Positions 1-6,583 of a DNA stretch of 7,583 bases are shown here, one piece after another. The translations under genes were made by a program, and so were the position numbers. Each line of letters starts with the position of its first letter. Positions within the stretch are counted from its first letter, which is position 1. The notes beneath the pieces are model-generated. The model did not search any database. It was given only the letters and a program-made list of their open reading frames with translations, and was not told where the DNA came from. Source of the stretch: Trueperaceae bacterium (GTDB taxonomy: Bacteria; Deinococcota; Deinococci; Deinococcales; Trueperaceae); the NCBI GenBank assembly GCA_007130445.1, contig SLSM01000133.1, positions 1-7,583 of the forward strand, written 5' to 3'.

Positions 1-39
1 CCTCGCCCGCTTCCTCTTCACCACAACGGCACTGGACAT
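1..39 (-). CDS. Probable start of an ABC sugar permease (partial, runs off the left edge)
   Basis: An ATG at 39 opens a frame that stays open to base 1 and reads MSSAVVVKRKRAR. A Shine-Dalgarno-like AGGGGGTG (57-50 on the minus strand, 7 of 8 matches to AGGAGGTG) lies 10 nt upstream. A short basic N-terminus like this is common just before the first membrane segment of MalF-type permeases, and a permease is the usual next gene after a sugar-binding protein. No membrane segment is visible because only 13 codons are present. The product is therefore inferred from position. In-frame GTG codons at 24 and 21 are alternative starts. Confidence 0.4.
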   Translation of the reverse strand, partial: MSSAVVVKRKRAR

Positions 40-80
40 CGGGTATGAACACCCCCTCGGCGGCGAGGCGTGGAGAGGAC

Positions 81-123
81 GGACCTCGTGGCCGCACCCG
101 CGACGGGTGCGACCACGAGGTCC
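81..123 (-). terminator. Strong hairpin after the sugar-binding-protein gene (partial terminator or mRNA-stabilising element)
   Basis: An 11-bp perfect outer stem (81-91 with 113-123, GGACCTCGTGG/CCACGAGGTCC) is followed by one mismatch (92/112), then an 8-bp perfect inner stem (93-100 with 104-111), closed by a 3-nt loop (101-103). It begins 14 nt beyond the binding-protein stop codon. No T-run follows on either strand, so a classical intrinsic terminator is not fully supported. Because a permease frame seems to start about 40 nt further on, the hairpin more likely protects the upstream mRNA 3' end or causes partial termination, as known for the intercistronic element between malE and malF. 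Confidence 0.6.
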
Positions 124-137
124 GTGCTAGGCACTGA

Positions 138-1394
138 TCAGAACTGCGACTCCAGGTCCATCTTGAACATCTGGATGGCTTCGTCGACCGGCAACAGGCC
201 GTTCATCGCCGGGGCGAGGTAGTTGTCGATCGCGTCGTAGAGCGGCGAGGCGACGCCCGCGATGCGGCTGACGGGATCGAACGTGGCCGTCTCGGCCAGG
301 ACCGCGTAGGTCGCGTTCGGCTCGAGGTTCTGGTACGCCTCGCTCTCGACCACCGGCAGGTACGCCGGGATGTGGCCCGCACCCGCCCACGCCAGGCTGT
401 TCTGGTTCATCCAAGCGATGACGGTCAGGACGGCGTCGAGCTTCTCGCCGCCGATCGGGTTGCGCGGGTTGTTGGGGATGCCGAAGCAGTGCGAGTCGGC
501 CCACGTGGCCGGCTGGTCGTAGAAGACCGGGTAGGCGATGGCGCCCCAGTCGAAGAGATCGCCGGCGGCAGCCAGGTCGACCATGGTCGGCACTTCCCAC
601 ACGCCGTTGGCGTGCATGGCGGCCTGACCACTGGTGAACAGCGCGATCGACGCCGGGTACTCGGCGTTCTCGGGAGCCAACCCCTCGGCGACCCAACCGG
701 CCAGGAGGCTCACGGCGTTCGCGAGTTCCTCACCGGCGTTGACGTCGGTGCCGTCGATGAGCGGGACGTCCGTCTGCTGGTTGTACAGGCTGTAGATGAA
801 GCGCCAGACCGAGCCGCCGTCGGTCGAGATCGAGAACGGGAGCACGCCCGCCTCGGCCTGGATCAGACGCAGCGCCTCGGTGAAGTTCTCCACGCCATCG
901 AGCCCGGTCGGCAGGCCGTCGTCGCCGATGAGCCCGACGCTGTCGAGGATCTCGCGGTTGTAGTAGATGACGTGCGAGTGGATGTCGAGCGGCGCGCACA
1001 GGAACTCGCCGTCGTAGGTCACCGCGTCGACCACGGCCGGGAAGTAGTCGTCGGTCGAGAGACCCACGCTGGCCAACTCGTCGTCGCTGATCGGGCGGAA
1101 GAGGTTGAAGGGCACGGCGAGCGGCATGCGCGAGGAGTGGTACGTCATGATGTCGGGGCCTTCACCGACGGGGACCGCGGTCTGCACGCGGGTGTAGTAC
1201 GGGACGCCCCACTCGAGCGTGGTGCCGACGATGTTGATGTCGGGGTGCTCGGCGTTGAACTGGTCGATCATCGCCTTCATGCGGATGCCGTCGCCGCCGC
1301 CGAGGAAGTCCCACCAGACGACGTTGACTTGGGCGACGCTCGAACCGACGAGCGCGAGGGTGATCACAAGAGCACAATGCTTGAACAGACGCAT
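138..1394 (-). CDS. ABC transporter extracellular sugar-binding protein (family 1, MalE-like)
   Basis: This 418-residue protein would capture sugars or oligosaccharides outside the cytoplasmic membrane and deliver them to an ABC permease. Residues 1-21 form a signal peptide: Arg/Lys n-region, hydrophobic ALVITLALVG core, and SVA|Q cleavage site. There is no lipobox cysteine after the core, so it should be a soluble periplasmic protein. The mature start (VNVVWWDFLGGGDG, then a helix ending in IDQFNAEHPDINI) is typical of family 1 solute-binding proteins (SBP_bac_1 type), and the length fits that family. The ATG at 1394 is supported by GGAGG 10 nt upstream. The gene follows GH2 by 72 bp, with a palindromic operator candidate in the gap, and precedes a likely permease. 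The ligand cannot be read from sequence. Arabino-oligosaccharides are the best guess from the neighbouring glycosidases. Confidence 0.93.
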   Translation of the reverse strand: MRLFKHCALVITLALVGSSVAQVNVVWWDFLGGGDGIRMKAMIDQFNAEHPDINIVGTTLEWGVPYYTRVQTAVPVGEGPDIMTYHSSRMPLAVPFNLFRPISDDELASVGLSTDDYFPAVVDAVTYDGEFLCAPLDIHSHVIYYNREILDSVGLIGDDGLPTGLDGVENFTEALRLIQAEAGVLPFSISTDGGSVWRFIYSLYNQQTDVPLIDGTDVNAGEELANAVSLLAGWVAEGLAPENAEYPASIALFTSGQAAMHANGVWEVPTMVDLAAAGDLFDWGAIAYPVFYDQPATWADSHCFGIPNNPRNPIGGEKLDAVLTVIAWMNQNSLAWAGAGHIPAYLPVVESEAYQNLEPNATYAVLAETATFDPVSRIAGVASPLYDAIDNYLAPAMNGLLPVDEAIQMFKMDLESQF

Positions 1395-1404
1395 GAACAG
1401 GTTT

Positions 1405-1409
1405 CCTCC
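1405..1409 (-). promoter_or_regulatory. Ribosome binding site of the sugar-binding-protein gene
   Basis: GGAGG on the minus strand (inside GGAGGAAA) lies 10 nt before the ATG at 1394. It fixes that start and suggests strong translation, as expected for an abundant binding protein. Confidence 0.75.
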
Positions 1410-1429
1410 AACGATGACGGGACGGACGT

Positions 1430-1441
1430 GTGAACGTTCAC
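1430..1441. promoter_or_regulatory. LacI-family-type operator upstream of the sugar-binding-protein gene
   Basis: GTGAACGTTCAC is a perfect 12-bp palindrome with a central CG. It sits in the 72-bp gap between GH2 and the binding-protein gene, 35 nt before the ATG. Operators of LacI-family regulators commonly have this form (a TGTGA arm, central CG, TCACA arm), and the flanking T at 1429 extends one arm. Placement between any promoter in this gap and the ribosome binding site suits repression released by a sugar. No regulator gene is in the window, so the protein that binds is unknown. A ROK or GntR regulator is possible. Confidence 0.55.
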
Positions 1442-1466
1442 GGAATGCAGCACATCGAACGCTATG

Positions 1467-3215
1467 TCAGCCGATCACGCTCCCTTCTCGCGTGGCGTTA
1501 CGAAGGGCCTCGAGGGGCGCCTTCGGCTGTCGGTCATCGAAGAGCAGACCGTTCTGCTCTTGGAAGGTGTCAGTGAGCTGAGTGTAACAAAAGCCCGCGA
1601 CGCCGCTCGGCGGGAGGGCCTCGATCATCGCTGCGTATATGGCGAGCAGGTCGGCCGGATCGTCGACCTGCTGGTACCCCCAGCCGACCGCGTCCGGGTG
1701 GTAGCGGATGCCGCCGAACTCCGACAGCAGCACCGGCTGACCGCGCTCCTCGTCGGGGTCGAGCATCCCCACGCGCCCGTGCTCGATCACCTGCAACGCG
1801 GTGGCACGCGCCGCGACGTCGGTGCCGTAACGCTCCGCGAGCGTGGCCGGATCGCGGCTGTAGTCGTGCAGCGTGATGAGGTCGGTGACAACGTGCTCCC
1901 AGCCGTCGTTGCCCACAACCAAGCGGGTGCCGTCGAGCGACTTGGCGAGGTGGTAGAGCGCGGCCACCGCGTGCCGCTGTCGCGCGTCGTTGGGGAGATC
2001 GGGGACGCCCCAGCTCTCGTTGAACGCCACCCAGGTGACGATCGAGGGGTGGTTGTAGTCGCGCTCGATCACCTCGAGCCAGGTGCGTGTGAGACGCGCA
2101 ACCGCGTCCGGACCGAAGGCGTAGGCGCTCGGCAGTTCCTCCCACACCAGCAACCCGAGGGCGTCGGCCCAGTACAGGAAACGCGGGTCTTCGATCTTCT
2201 GGTGCTTGCGCACCCCGTTGAATCCCAGCGCCTTGGCGAGCTCCACGTCGCGGCGGAGCGCTGCGCCCGACGGCGCGGTCATCAGCCCGTCGGTCCAGTA
2301 GCCCTGGTCGAGCACAAGCCGCAGCGGGTACGGCCGCCCGTTGAGCTGGAAGAAGCCATCGCGCGCCTGCACGGATCGGAGCGCCGTGTAGGTCTGCACC
2401 TCGTCGACCGCGACGCCGTCGACCTCGAGCCGCAACTCCACGCTCAGCAGGTTGGGGTGCTCGGGCGACCACAGCAACTGCTGCCGGGCGTTGTCGATGC
2501 CCGGGTCAGGGAGCGCGATGGTGCGCGCGAGTCGGTTGCCGTCGACGCTCCAGCGGTCCTGCGCGAGGACCCGATCGCCGTGGCGTACCTCGATCGCGAG
2601 GGTGCCCTGCAGGGCCTTCGACACGGCCATCTCGACACCGATACCGAAGCTCGGGACGTCGGGCGTGAACCGGACGCCGACGATGTGGCGGGCGTCCACC
2701 GGCTCGAGCCAGACGCTCTGCCAGATGCCCGTGGTGCGCGGGTACCAGATGCCGTGGGCCTCGGGCAGCCAGTCCTGCTTCCCGCGTGGCAGGCGCATGT
2801 CGTGCGGGTCGTCCTCGGCGCGCACCACGACCGTCTGGGGTCCATCGACCAGCACGTCGCTGACGTCGGCGACGAAGGGGGTGTGTCCTCCCTCGTGGCT
2901 GACGACCAAGCGGCCGTTGAGCCACACCTTGGCAGCGTAGTCGACGGCGCCGAAGTGGAGCAGCAGACGCTTCGATCGCCACGCCTCGGGCACCTCGAAG
3001 GTGCGCTGGTACCACACCACCGGGTGGTACCCCTCGTCACCGAGGCCCGACAGCGGCGCCTCCGGGGCGAAGGGGACCACGATGTCGCGGTCGAAGTCGA
3101 CGCTGTCCGGATCGCTGGTGTCGGTGGTGCCGAAGCGCCAGGTGCCGTCGAGCGAGGTCCAGCGGTCCCGCACGAACTGCGGTCGCGGGTAGTCGGGGGC
3201 CAGAGATGGATCCAT
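1467..3215 (-). CDS. Glycoside hydrolase family 2 enzyme, compact three-domain form
   Basis: This 582-residue retaining exo-glycosidase has the three core GH2 domains: an N-terminal jelly-roll sugar-binding domain (about 10-170, opening with YPRPQFVRDRWTSLDGTW), an Ig-like domain (about 175-280) and a TIM barrel (about 285-575). Glu400 in FNESWG is the expected acid/base and Glu499 in LLSEFGG the expected nucleophile. A CYTQLTDTFQEQNGLL stretch at 543-558 is typical of the end of the barrel. It lacks the extra C-terminal domains of LacZ. There is no signal peptide, so it should act in the cytoplasm. The ATG at 3215 is chosen over an in-frame GTG at 3278 because GAGGAG lies 7 nt upstream and the 21 extra residues would be an implausible Arg-rich tail. 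GH2 includes beta-galactosidases, beta-glucuronidases, beta-mannosidases and arabinosidases. Context favours an arabinoside or galactoside from plant cell wall, but specificity is not determined. Confidence 0.92.
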   Translation of the reverse strand: MDPSLAPDYPRPQFVRDRWTSLDGTWRFGTTDTSDPDSVDFDRDIVVPFAPEAPLSGLGDEGYHPVVWYQRTFEVPEAWRSKRLLLHFGAVDYAAKVWLNGRLVVSHEGGHTPFVADVSDVLVDGPQTVVVRAEDDPHDMRLPRGKQDWLPEAHGIWYPRTTGIWQSVWLEPVDARHIVGVRFTPDVPSFGIGVEMAVSKALQGTLAIEVRHGDRVLAQDRWSVDGNRLARTIALPDPGIDNARQQLLWSPEHPNLLSVELRLEVDGVAVDEVQTYTALRSVQARDGFFQLNGRPYPLRLVLDQGYWTDGLMTAPSGAALRRDVELAKALGFNGVRKHQKIEDPRFLYWADALGLLVWEELPSAYAFGPDAVARLTRTWLEVIERDYNHPSIVTWVAFNESWGVPDLPNDARQRHAVAALYHLAKSLDGTRLVVGNDGWEHVVTDLITLHDYSRDPATLAERYGTDVAARATALQVIEHGRVGMLDPDEERGQPVLLSEFGGIRYHPDAVGWGYQQVDDPADLLAIYAAMIEALPPSGVAGFCYTQLTDTFQEQNGLLFDDRQPKAPLEALRNATREGSVIG

Positions 3216-3222
3216 GCAGCGT

Positions 3223-3228
3223 CTCCTC
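3223..3228 (-). promoter_or_regulatory. Ribosome binding site deciding the GH2 start
   Basis: GAGGAG on the minus strand lies 7 nt before the ATG at 3215. No comparable site precedes the in-frame GTG at 3278, so it settles the shorter start. Confidence 0.75.
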
Positions 3229-3296
3229 ACGCGTTTCGCACGTCTAGCAGCGTCGCGAGTCGCCACCCGATCGTCCACGAAGCGACGGCAGCGAAG

Positions 3297-3305
3297 TGAT
3301 AGCGT
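3297..3305 (+). promoter_or_regulatory. Candidate extended -10 promoter element of the haloperoxidase-like gene
   Basis: TGATAGCGT matches an extended -10 (TGN followed by TANNNT) and ends 8 nt before the ATG at 3314. That spacing would give a leaderless transcript starting at or near the ATG. This would explain why no Shine-Dalgarno sequence is visible before this gene. No convincing -35 is seen, and a short match like this can occur by chance. Confidence 0.25.
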
Positions 3306-3313
3306 TGGGCATC

Positions 3314-4666
3314 ATGTTACGACGTCGAGGTCCGTTGTTCTCTGTGTTTACCGCGGTCGCGCTCGTGCTCGGCACGGCGTCGAGCGCTGGTGTAGTGAGC
3401 GCCGAGCGCTTCGATCACGGCGTTGCCAGCGCCTGGTTCGACCTCTACACCACCTTGGTGTCGGAGACCCCGGGTTTCAGTGCGCCGGTGGCGGCACGTG
3501 CCTACGCCTACGCCGGCGTGACGCTCTACGAGTCGCTGGTGTTCTCGATGCCGGAGCACCGCTCGTTGGAGGGCTCGCTGGCCGGCCTCGAGGCACCACC
3601 GATCGCCAACGCTCCCGATACCCTCGATCCCCCCTCGGTGGCGAACGCCGCCCTCGCGCACGTCACTCGCGCGCTCTTCCCCACCGTGCGTGAGAAGAAC
3701 GCGCTGCTCATCGACGCGCTCGAGGCCCGGCTCCACGACGCGCAGACCCAGCGCGTGGACGCCGCGACGATCGAGCGCTCGCTGGCGTACGGCCGCGCGG
3801 TGGCCGACGCGGTCGTCGCATGGTCGCTCGACGATGGCGGTGCCGACGGACACCTGAGCAACTTCGACCCCGACTACGTGGTCCCGGACGGGGGCAGCTG
3901 GGAGCCCACGCCGCGCCAGGTCGGCGCGCCGCTGCCTCCGCTGCAGCCCGGTTGGGGCGGCAACCGTCCCTTCACCCCGGGCGTGCTGGCGGCCTGTGCG
4001 CCGCCGCCACCACCGCCGTACAGCACCGATCCGGCCTCGCGGCTCTACCGCGAGGCCCTCGAGGTCATCGAGGCGGTACGGGAGATCACTCCGGATCAGC
4101 GTGAGATCGCGCAGTTCTGGGCAGACAACTCCGGTGCCACCGCCACGCCCGGAGGGCACTGGATGGCGATCCTGACGAACGTCCTGGATGCAAAGGAAGC
4201 CACGTTGACGGTGGCCGCCGAGAGCTACGCGCGCCTGGGTATGGCCCTGAACGACGCCTTCATCAGCTGTTGGAGCACCAAGTTCCGTGAGCTCTACGTG
4301 CGCCCGATCACCTACATCCAGCGCGTGATCGACCCGACGTGGAACCTCCCCCGCCTCACCGACCCGCTGCTGACGCCACCCTTCCCGGAGTACACCTCGG
4401 GCCACTCGGTGGTCTCGGCTGCCGCTGCCGCGGTCCTCACCGCCCAGTTCGGTGACGACGTCCCCTTCGTCGACGACTTCCACGTCGGCCGTGGCTTCGA
4501 TCCGCGCAGCTACGACTCGTTCTGGCAGGCGGCCGACGAGGCGGCGTTCTCGCGCCTCGTCGGCGGTATCCACTTCCGCTCCGGCATCGAGTTCGGCGTG
4601 CTGGAGGGTCGCTGCGTCGCCGAGCGCGTGCTCGCGCTGCCGCTACGCGTCGCCGCCGGCGACTGA
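3314..4666 (+). CDS. Secreted vanadium-dependent haloperoxidase / PAP2-superfamily enzyme
   Basis: This 450-residue protein carries the complete vanadate/phosphate-binding signature of the family: K323-X6-R330-P331, S362-G363-H364, and S413-R414-X3-G418-I-H420, in order and with normal spacing. In vanadium haloperoxidases the last His binds vanadate, which then oxidises halide with H2O2. The same pocket serves acid phosphatases, so either chemistry is possible. Residues 1-30 form a signal peptide (LRRR, hydrophobic core, ending VVSA|E). The body (about 35-440) is alpha-helical, with a six-proline run at 230-235. Start choice: an in-frame GTG at 3296 would add six residues including a rare ATA codon, so the ATG before the basic n-region is preferred. 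It lies opposite to all its neighbours, divergent from GH2 by 98 bp and overlapping the GH127 3' end by 24 bp. It has no evident role in arabinose catabolism. Confidence 0.88.
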   Translation: MLRRRGPLFSVFTAVALVLGTASSAGVVSAERFDHGVASAWFDLYTTLVSETPGFSAPVAARAYAYAGVTLYESLVFSMPEHRSLEGSLAGLEAPPIANAPDTLDPPSVANAALAHVTRALFPTVREKNALLIDALEARLHDAQTQRVDAATIERSLAYGRAVADAVVAWSLDDGGADGHLSNFDPDYVVPDGGSWEPTPRQVGAPLPPLQPGWGGNRPFTPGVLAACAPPPPPPYSTDPASRLYREALEVIEAVREITPDQREIAQFWADNSGATATPGGHWMAILTNVLDAKEATLTVAAESYARLGMALNDAFISCWSTKFRELYVRPITYIQRVIDPTWNLPRLTDPLLTPPFPEYTSGHSVVSAAAAAVLTAQFGDDVPFVDDFHVGRGFDPRSYDSFWQAADEAAFSRLVGGIHFRSGIEFGVLEGRCVAERVLALPLRVAAGD

Positions 4667-6583
4667 GCGGCCACGACCCACGGGCACGTCTCGCTGGACC
4701 CACACCTGCATGGGCCCGGGCGCGCGATTGGCCCAGGCGAAGTACGGGATCGCCGTGAGCGTGGCAGGCGACCGTGCAACGTTTGGCTCCTCGTCCGCGC
4801 TGCGGTACAGCGGCCCTCGGTCGGCATGCAGGACCGTCGCCGGGGCGCGCAGGGCCGGCAACTCGCCGGGGAGGTCGCTGCTCCCGGCGACGAAGGCGGC
4901 AGGATCGCTCGGGAGGACGAGGTCACGCGGGTCGACGTCGGCGTGGTCGGCAGCCTCGACGCAGTAGAGGATCGGACCACGCGCGATGGCCGCGCGTCCC
5001 ACCGCCTCGCTCACGCGGCGGTGCGCGGTCAGGTAGCGCACCGGCATGGGCAGCTCCAGGCGAACCTCGTCGCCATCCGACCACTCGCGCGCCACGCGCA
5101 GGTACGACCCGGACGTGATGGTGACGTCCTGGACCTCGCCGTTCACGCGCAGCGTCGCCTCGGTGCACCACTGCGGCACCCGCAGCATCAGCGCGAACGT
5201 CGCCGAGCGGCGCAGCGTGAACGTGACGGTCTCGTCCCACGGGTAGCGGGTCGCCTGCTCGAGCTCCACCTCGGTACCGTCCGGCAACGTGGTTCGTAGG
5301 CCGCTCGCGGCGTAGAGATGGACCCACACCTCGCCGTCGGCGACGCCGTAGAGGTAGCCCGGCAAGGCAGCAAGGGTGCGAGCGATGTTCGGAGGGCAGC
5401 AGGCGACGCCGAACCACGCCTGGCGGCGGTGCTGGCCGTCGTCGGCCAGCGGGTTCTGGTAGAAGTAGTGCTCGCCGTCGAGCGACAGGCCGGGCAGCAC
5501 GGCGTTGAACAGCGTCCACTCGAGCAGGTCGGCGAAGCGGGCCTCGCCGTCCAGAGCCAGCATGCGGCTGTTCCACATGACGCTGCCGATCGCGGCGCAC
5601 GTCTCGGTGTAGGCGCGGGCGTGCGGCAGCTCGTAATCCACCCCGAAGGCTTCGCCCTCGTAGCGCGAGCCGACGCCACCGCTGACGTACATGCGGCGCT
5701 CGGTCATGTTGTGCCACTGCCGCTCGAGCGCGGCTCGGTAGTCGGGCTCGTCGATCTCGGCGCACACGTCGGCGACGCCCGCGGTGTAGTAGAGCGCCCT
5801 GACGGCGTGGCCCACCACCGCATCCATGTCCCGGAAGGGGGCGTGGTCCTGGCTGTATTCGGGCTCGCGGTGCCCGTACGGCGCGCCCAGCAGACCCCGG
5901 CCTCGGGCCTCGATGAAGAAGACGGCCTGATCGAGGTAGCGACGCTGGCCGGTGGTGCGGTAGAGCTCCACCAGGCCGAGTTCGACCTCCTCGTGGCCGT
6001 CGACGGCCACGCGCTGATCGGGCCCGGGGCCGAAGGTGTCGCAGATGTGGTCGGCGAACCGGGTGGCGACCTCGAGGATGCGCTCGTCGCCGGTGGTGCG
6101 GTGGTAGGCGACCGCTCCCTGGAACAAGTGGCCCGCACAGTACATCTCGTGCAGGTCGAAGTCCGTCCAGCGCTCGTCGGCGCGCTCCTTCGCGAAGTAG
6201 GTGTTGAGGTAGCCGTCGGCGCGTTGCGCGGCAGCGACCAGTTCGATGACGCGATGGGCCTGCCCACGCAACTCGCTGTCGTCTGGGTGGTCGGCGAGGT
6301 GCCAGCCGACCGCCTCGAGCCACTTGTAGACGTCGCTGTCGGCGAAGTACATGCCCTTGAAGGGGCGGTCGAGGCCTTCGCCGAGGCGCCGGAAGTTGTC
6401 GAGGGCCCCTGTCGACTCGAGATGCGAGAGCTGTGTGCGCAAGGTTCGACGCCCGTTCGCCTCACGGCGCGGCGCCCAGAAGGCGTCGCGCAGGCTCACG
6501 TGAGCGGGCGGCACCGGCCGCAGCCGGACGTTGGGACTGTTGCGCGTATCGACCACGCAGGCGTCGAGCCGTCGTGCGCTCAT
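4643..6583 (-). CDS. Glycoside hydrolase family 127 (DUF1680) beta-L-arabinofuranosidase
   Basis: This 646-residue enzyme is close in length to the characterised Bifidobacterium HypBA1 (about 658). The family releases L-arabinose from beta-L-arabinofuranosides using a zinc-bound cysteine nucleophile. All the active-site residues are visible: Glu311 in YEGEAFGVDYELP (matches acid/base Glu322 of HypBA1), Glu327 and Cys329 in TETCAAIG (zinc ligands Glu338 and Cys340), and Cys395-Cys396 in CCPPN (nucleophile Cys417 and ligand Cys418). The spacing from Glu311 to Glu327 is identical to HypBA1. The (alpha/alpha)6 barrel spans about 25-425, followed by beta-sandwich domains to about 630. No signal peptide is present, so it is cytoplasmic. 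The ATG at 6583 overlaps the GH43 stop as ATGA, implying translational coupling. A longer in-frame reading upstream only shadows GH43 and is rejected. GH127 also includes other specificities, such as acting on aceric acid linkages of RG-II, so the exact substrate remains inferred. Confidence 0.95.
   Translation of the reverse strand: MSARRLDACVVDTRNSPNVRLRPVPPAHVSLRDAFWAPRREANGRRTLRTQLSHLESTGALDNFRRLGEGLDRPFKGMYFADSDVYKWLEAVGWHLADHPDDSELRGQAHRVIELVAAAQRADGYLNTYFAKERADERWTDFDLHEMYCAGHLFQGAVAYHRTTGDERILEVATRFADHICDTFGPGPDQRVAVDGHEEVELGLVELYRTTGQRRYLDQAVFFIEARGRGLLGAPYGHREPEYSQDHAPFRDMDAVVGHAVRALYYTAGVADVCAEIDEPDYRAALERQWHNMTERRMYVSGGVGSRYEGEAFGVDYELPHARAYTETCAAIGSVMWNSRMLALDGEARFADLLEWTLFNAVLPGLSLDGEHYFYQNPLADDGQHRRQAWFGVACCPPNIARTLAALPGYLYGVADGEVWVHLYAASGLRTTLPDGTEVELEQATRYPWDETVTFTLRRSATFALMLRVPQWCTEATLRVNGEVQDVTITSGSYLRVAREWSDGDEVRLELPMPVRYLTAHRRVSEAVGRAAIARGPILYCVEAADHADVDPRDLVLPSDPAAFVAGSSDLPGELPALRAPATVLHADRGPLYRSADEEPNVARSPATLTAIPYFAWANRAPGPMQVWVQRDVPVGRGRSVAGGDA

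Noticed and set aside
372..1433. A plus-strand open frame of 353 codons opposite the sugar-binding-protein gene
   Set aside because: Low-complexity translation with no motif, no signal and no family resemblance. It is a codon-bias shadow of the binding-protein gene.
1442..1470. A -35/-10 pair CTGACA and CATTCC with a 17-nt spacer before the binding-protein gene
   Set aside because: The -35 is good but the -10 matches TATAAT at only two positions, so it is not reported as a promoter.
3229..3243. Imperfect palindrome ACGCGTTTCGCACGT upstream of GH2 as an operator
   Set aside because: Only the outer three bases and a few inner positions are symmetrical, it overlaps the region just before the ribosome binding site, and it does not resemble the 1430-1441 palindrome.
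1464..3299. A long plus-strand open frame (about 611 codons) opposite GH2
   Set aside because: Its translation is Arg/Val/Asp-rich with no recognisable domain. Long antisense frames are expected opposite GC-rich genes, and GH2 on the other strand has intact catalytic motifs.
3991..4020. CCG/CCA repeat in the haloperoxidase-like gene as a possible microsatellite
   Set aside because: It codes in frame for a short proline run, is too short and impure for a slippage tract, and the reading frame continues intact on both sides.
3317..4573. A minus-strand open frame of 418 codons opposite the haloperoxidase-like gene
   Set aside because: Arg/Gly/Val-rich translation without motifs. The plus strand carries the complete KX6RP/SGH/SRX3GXH set, so this is a shadow.
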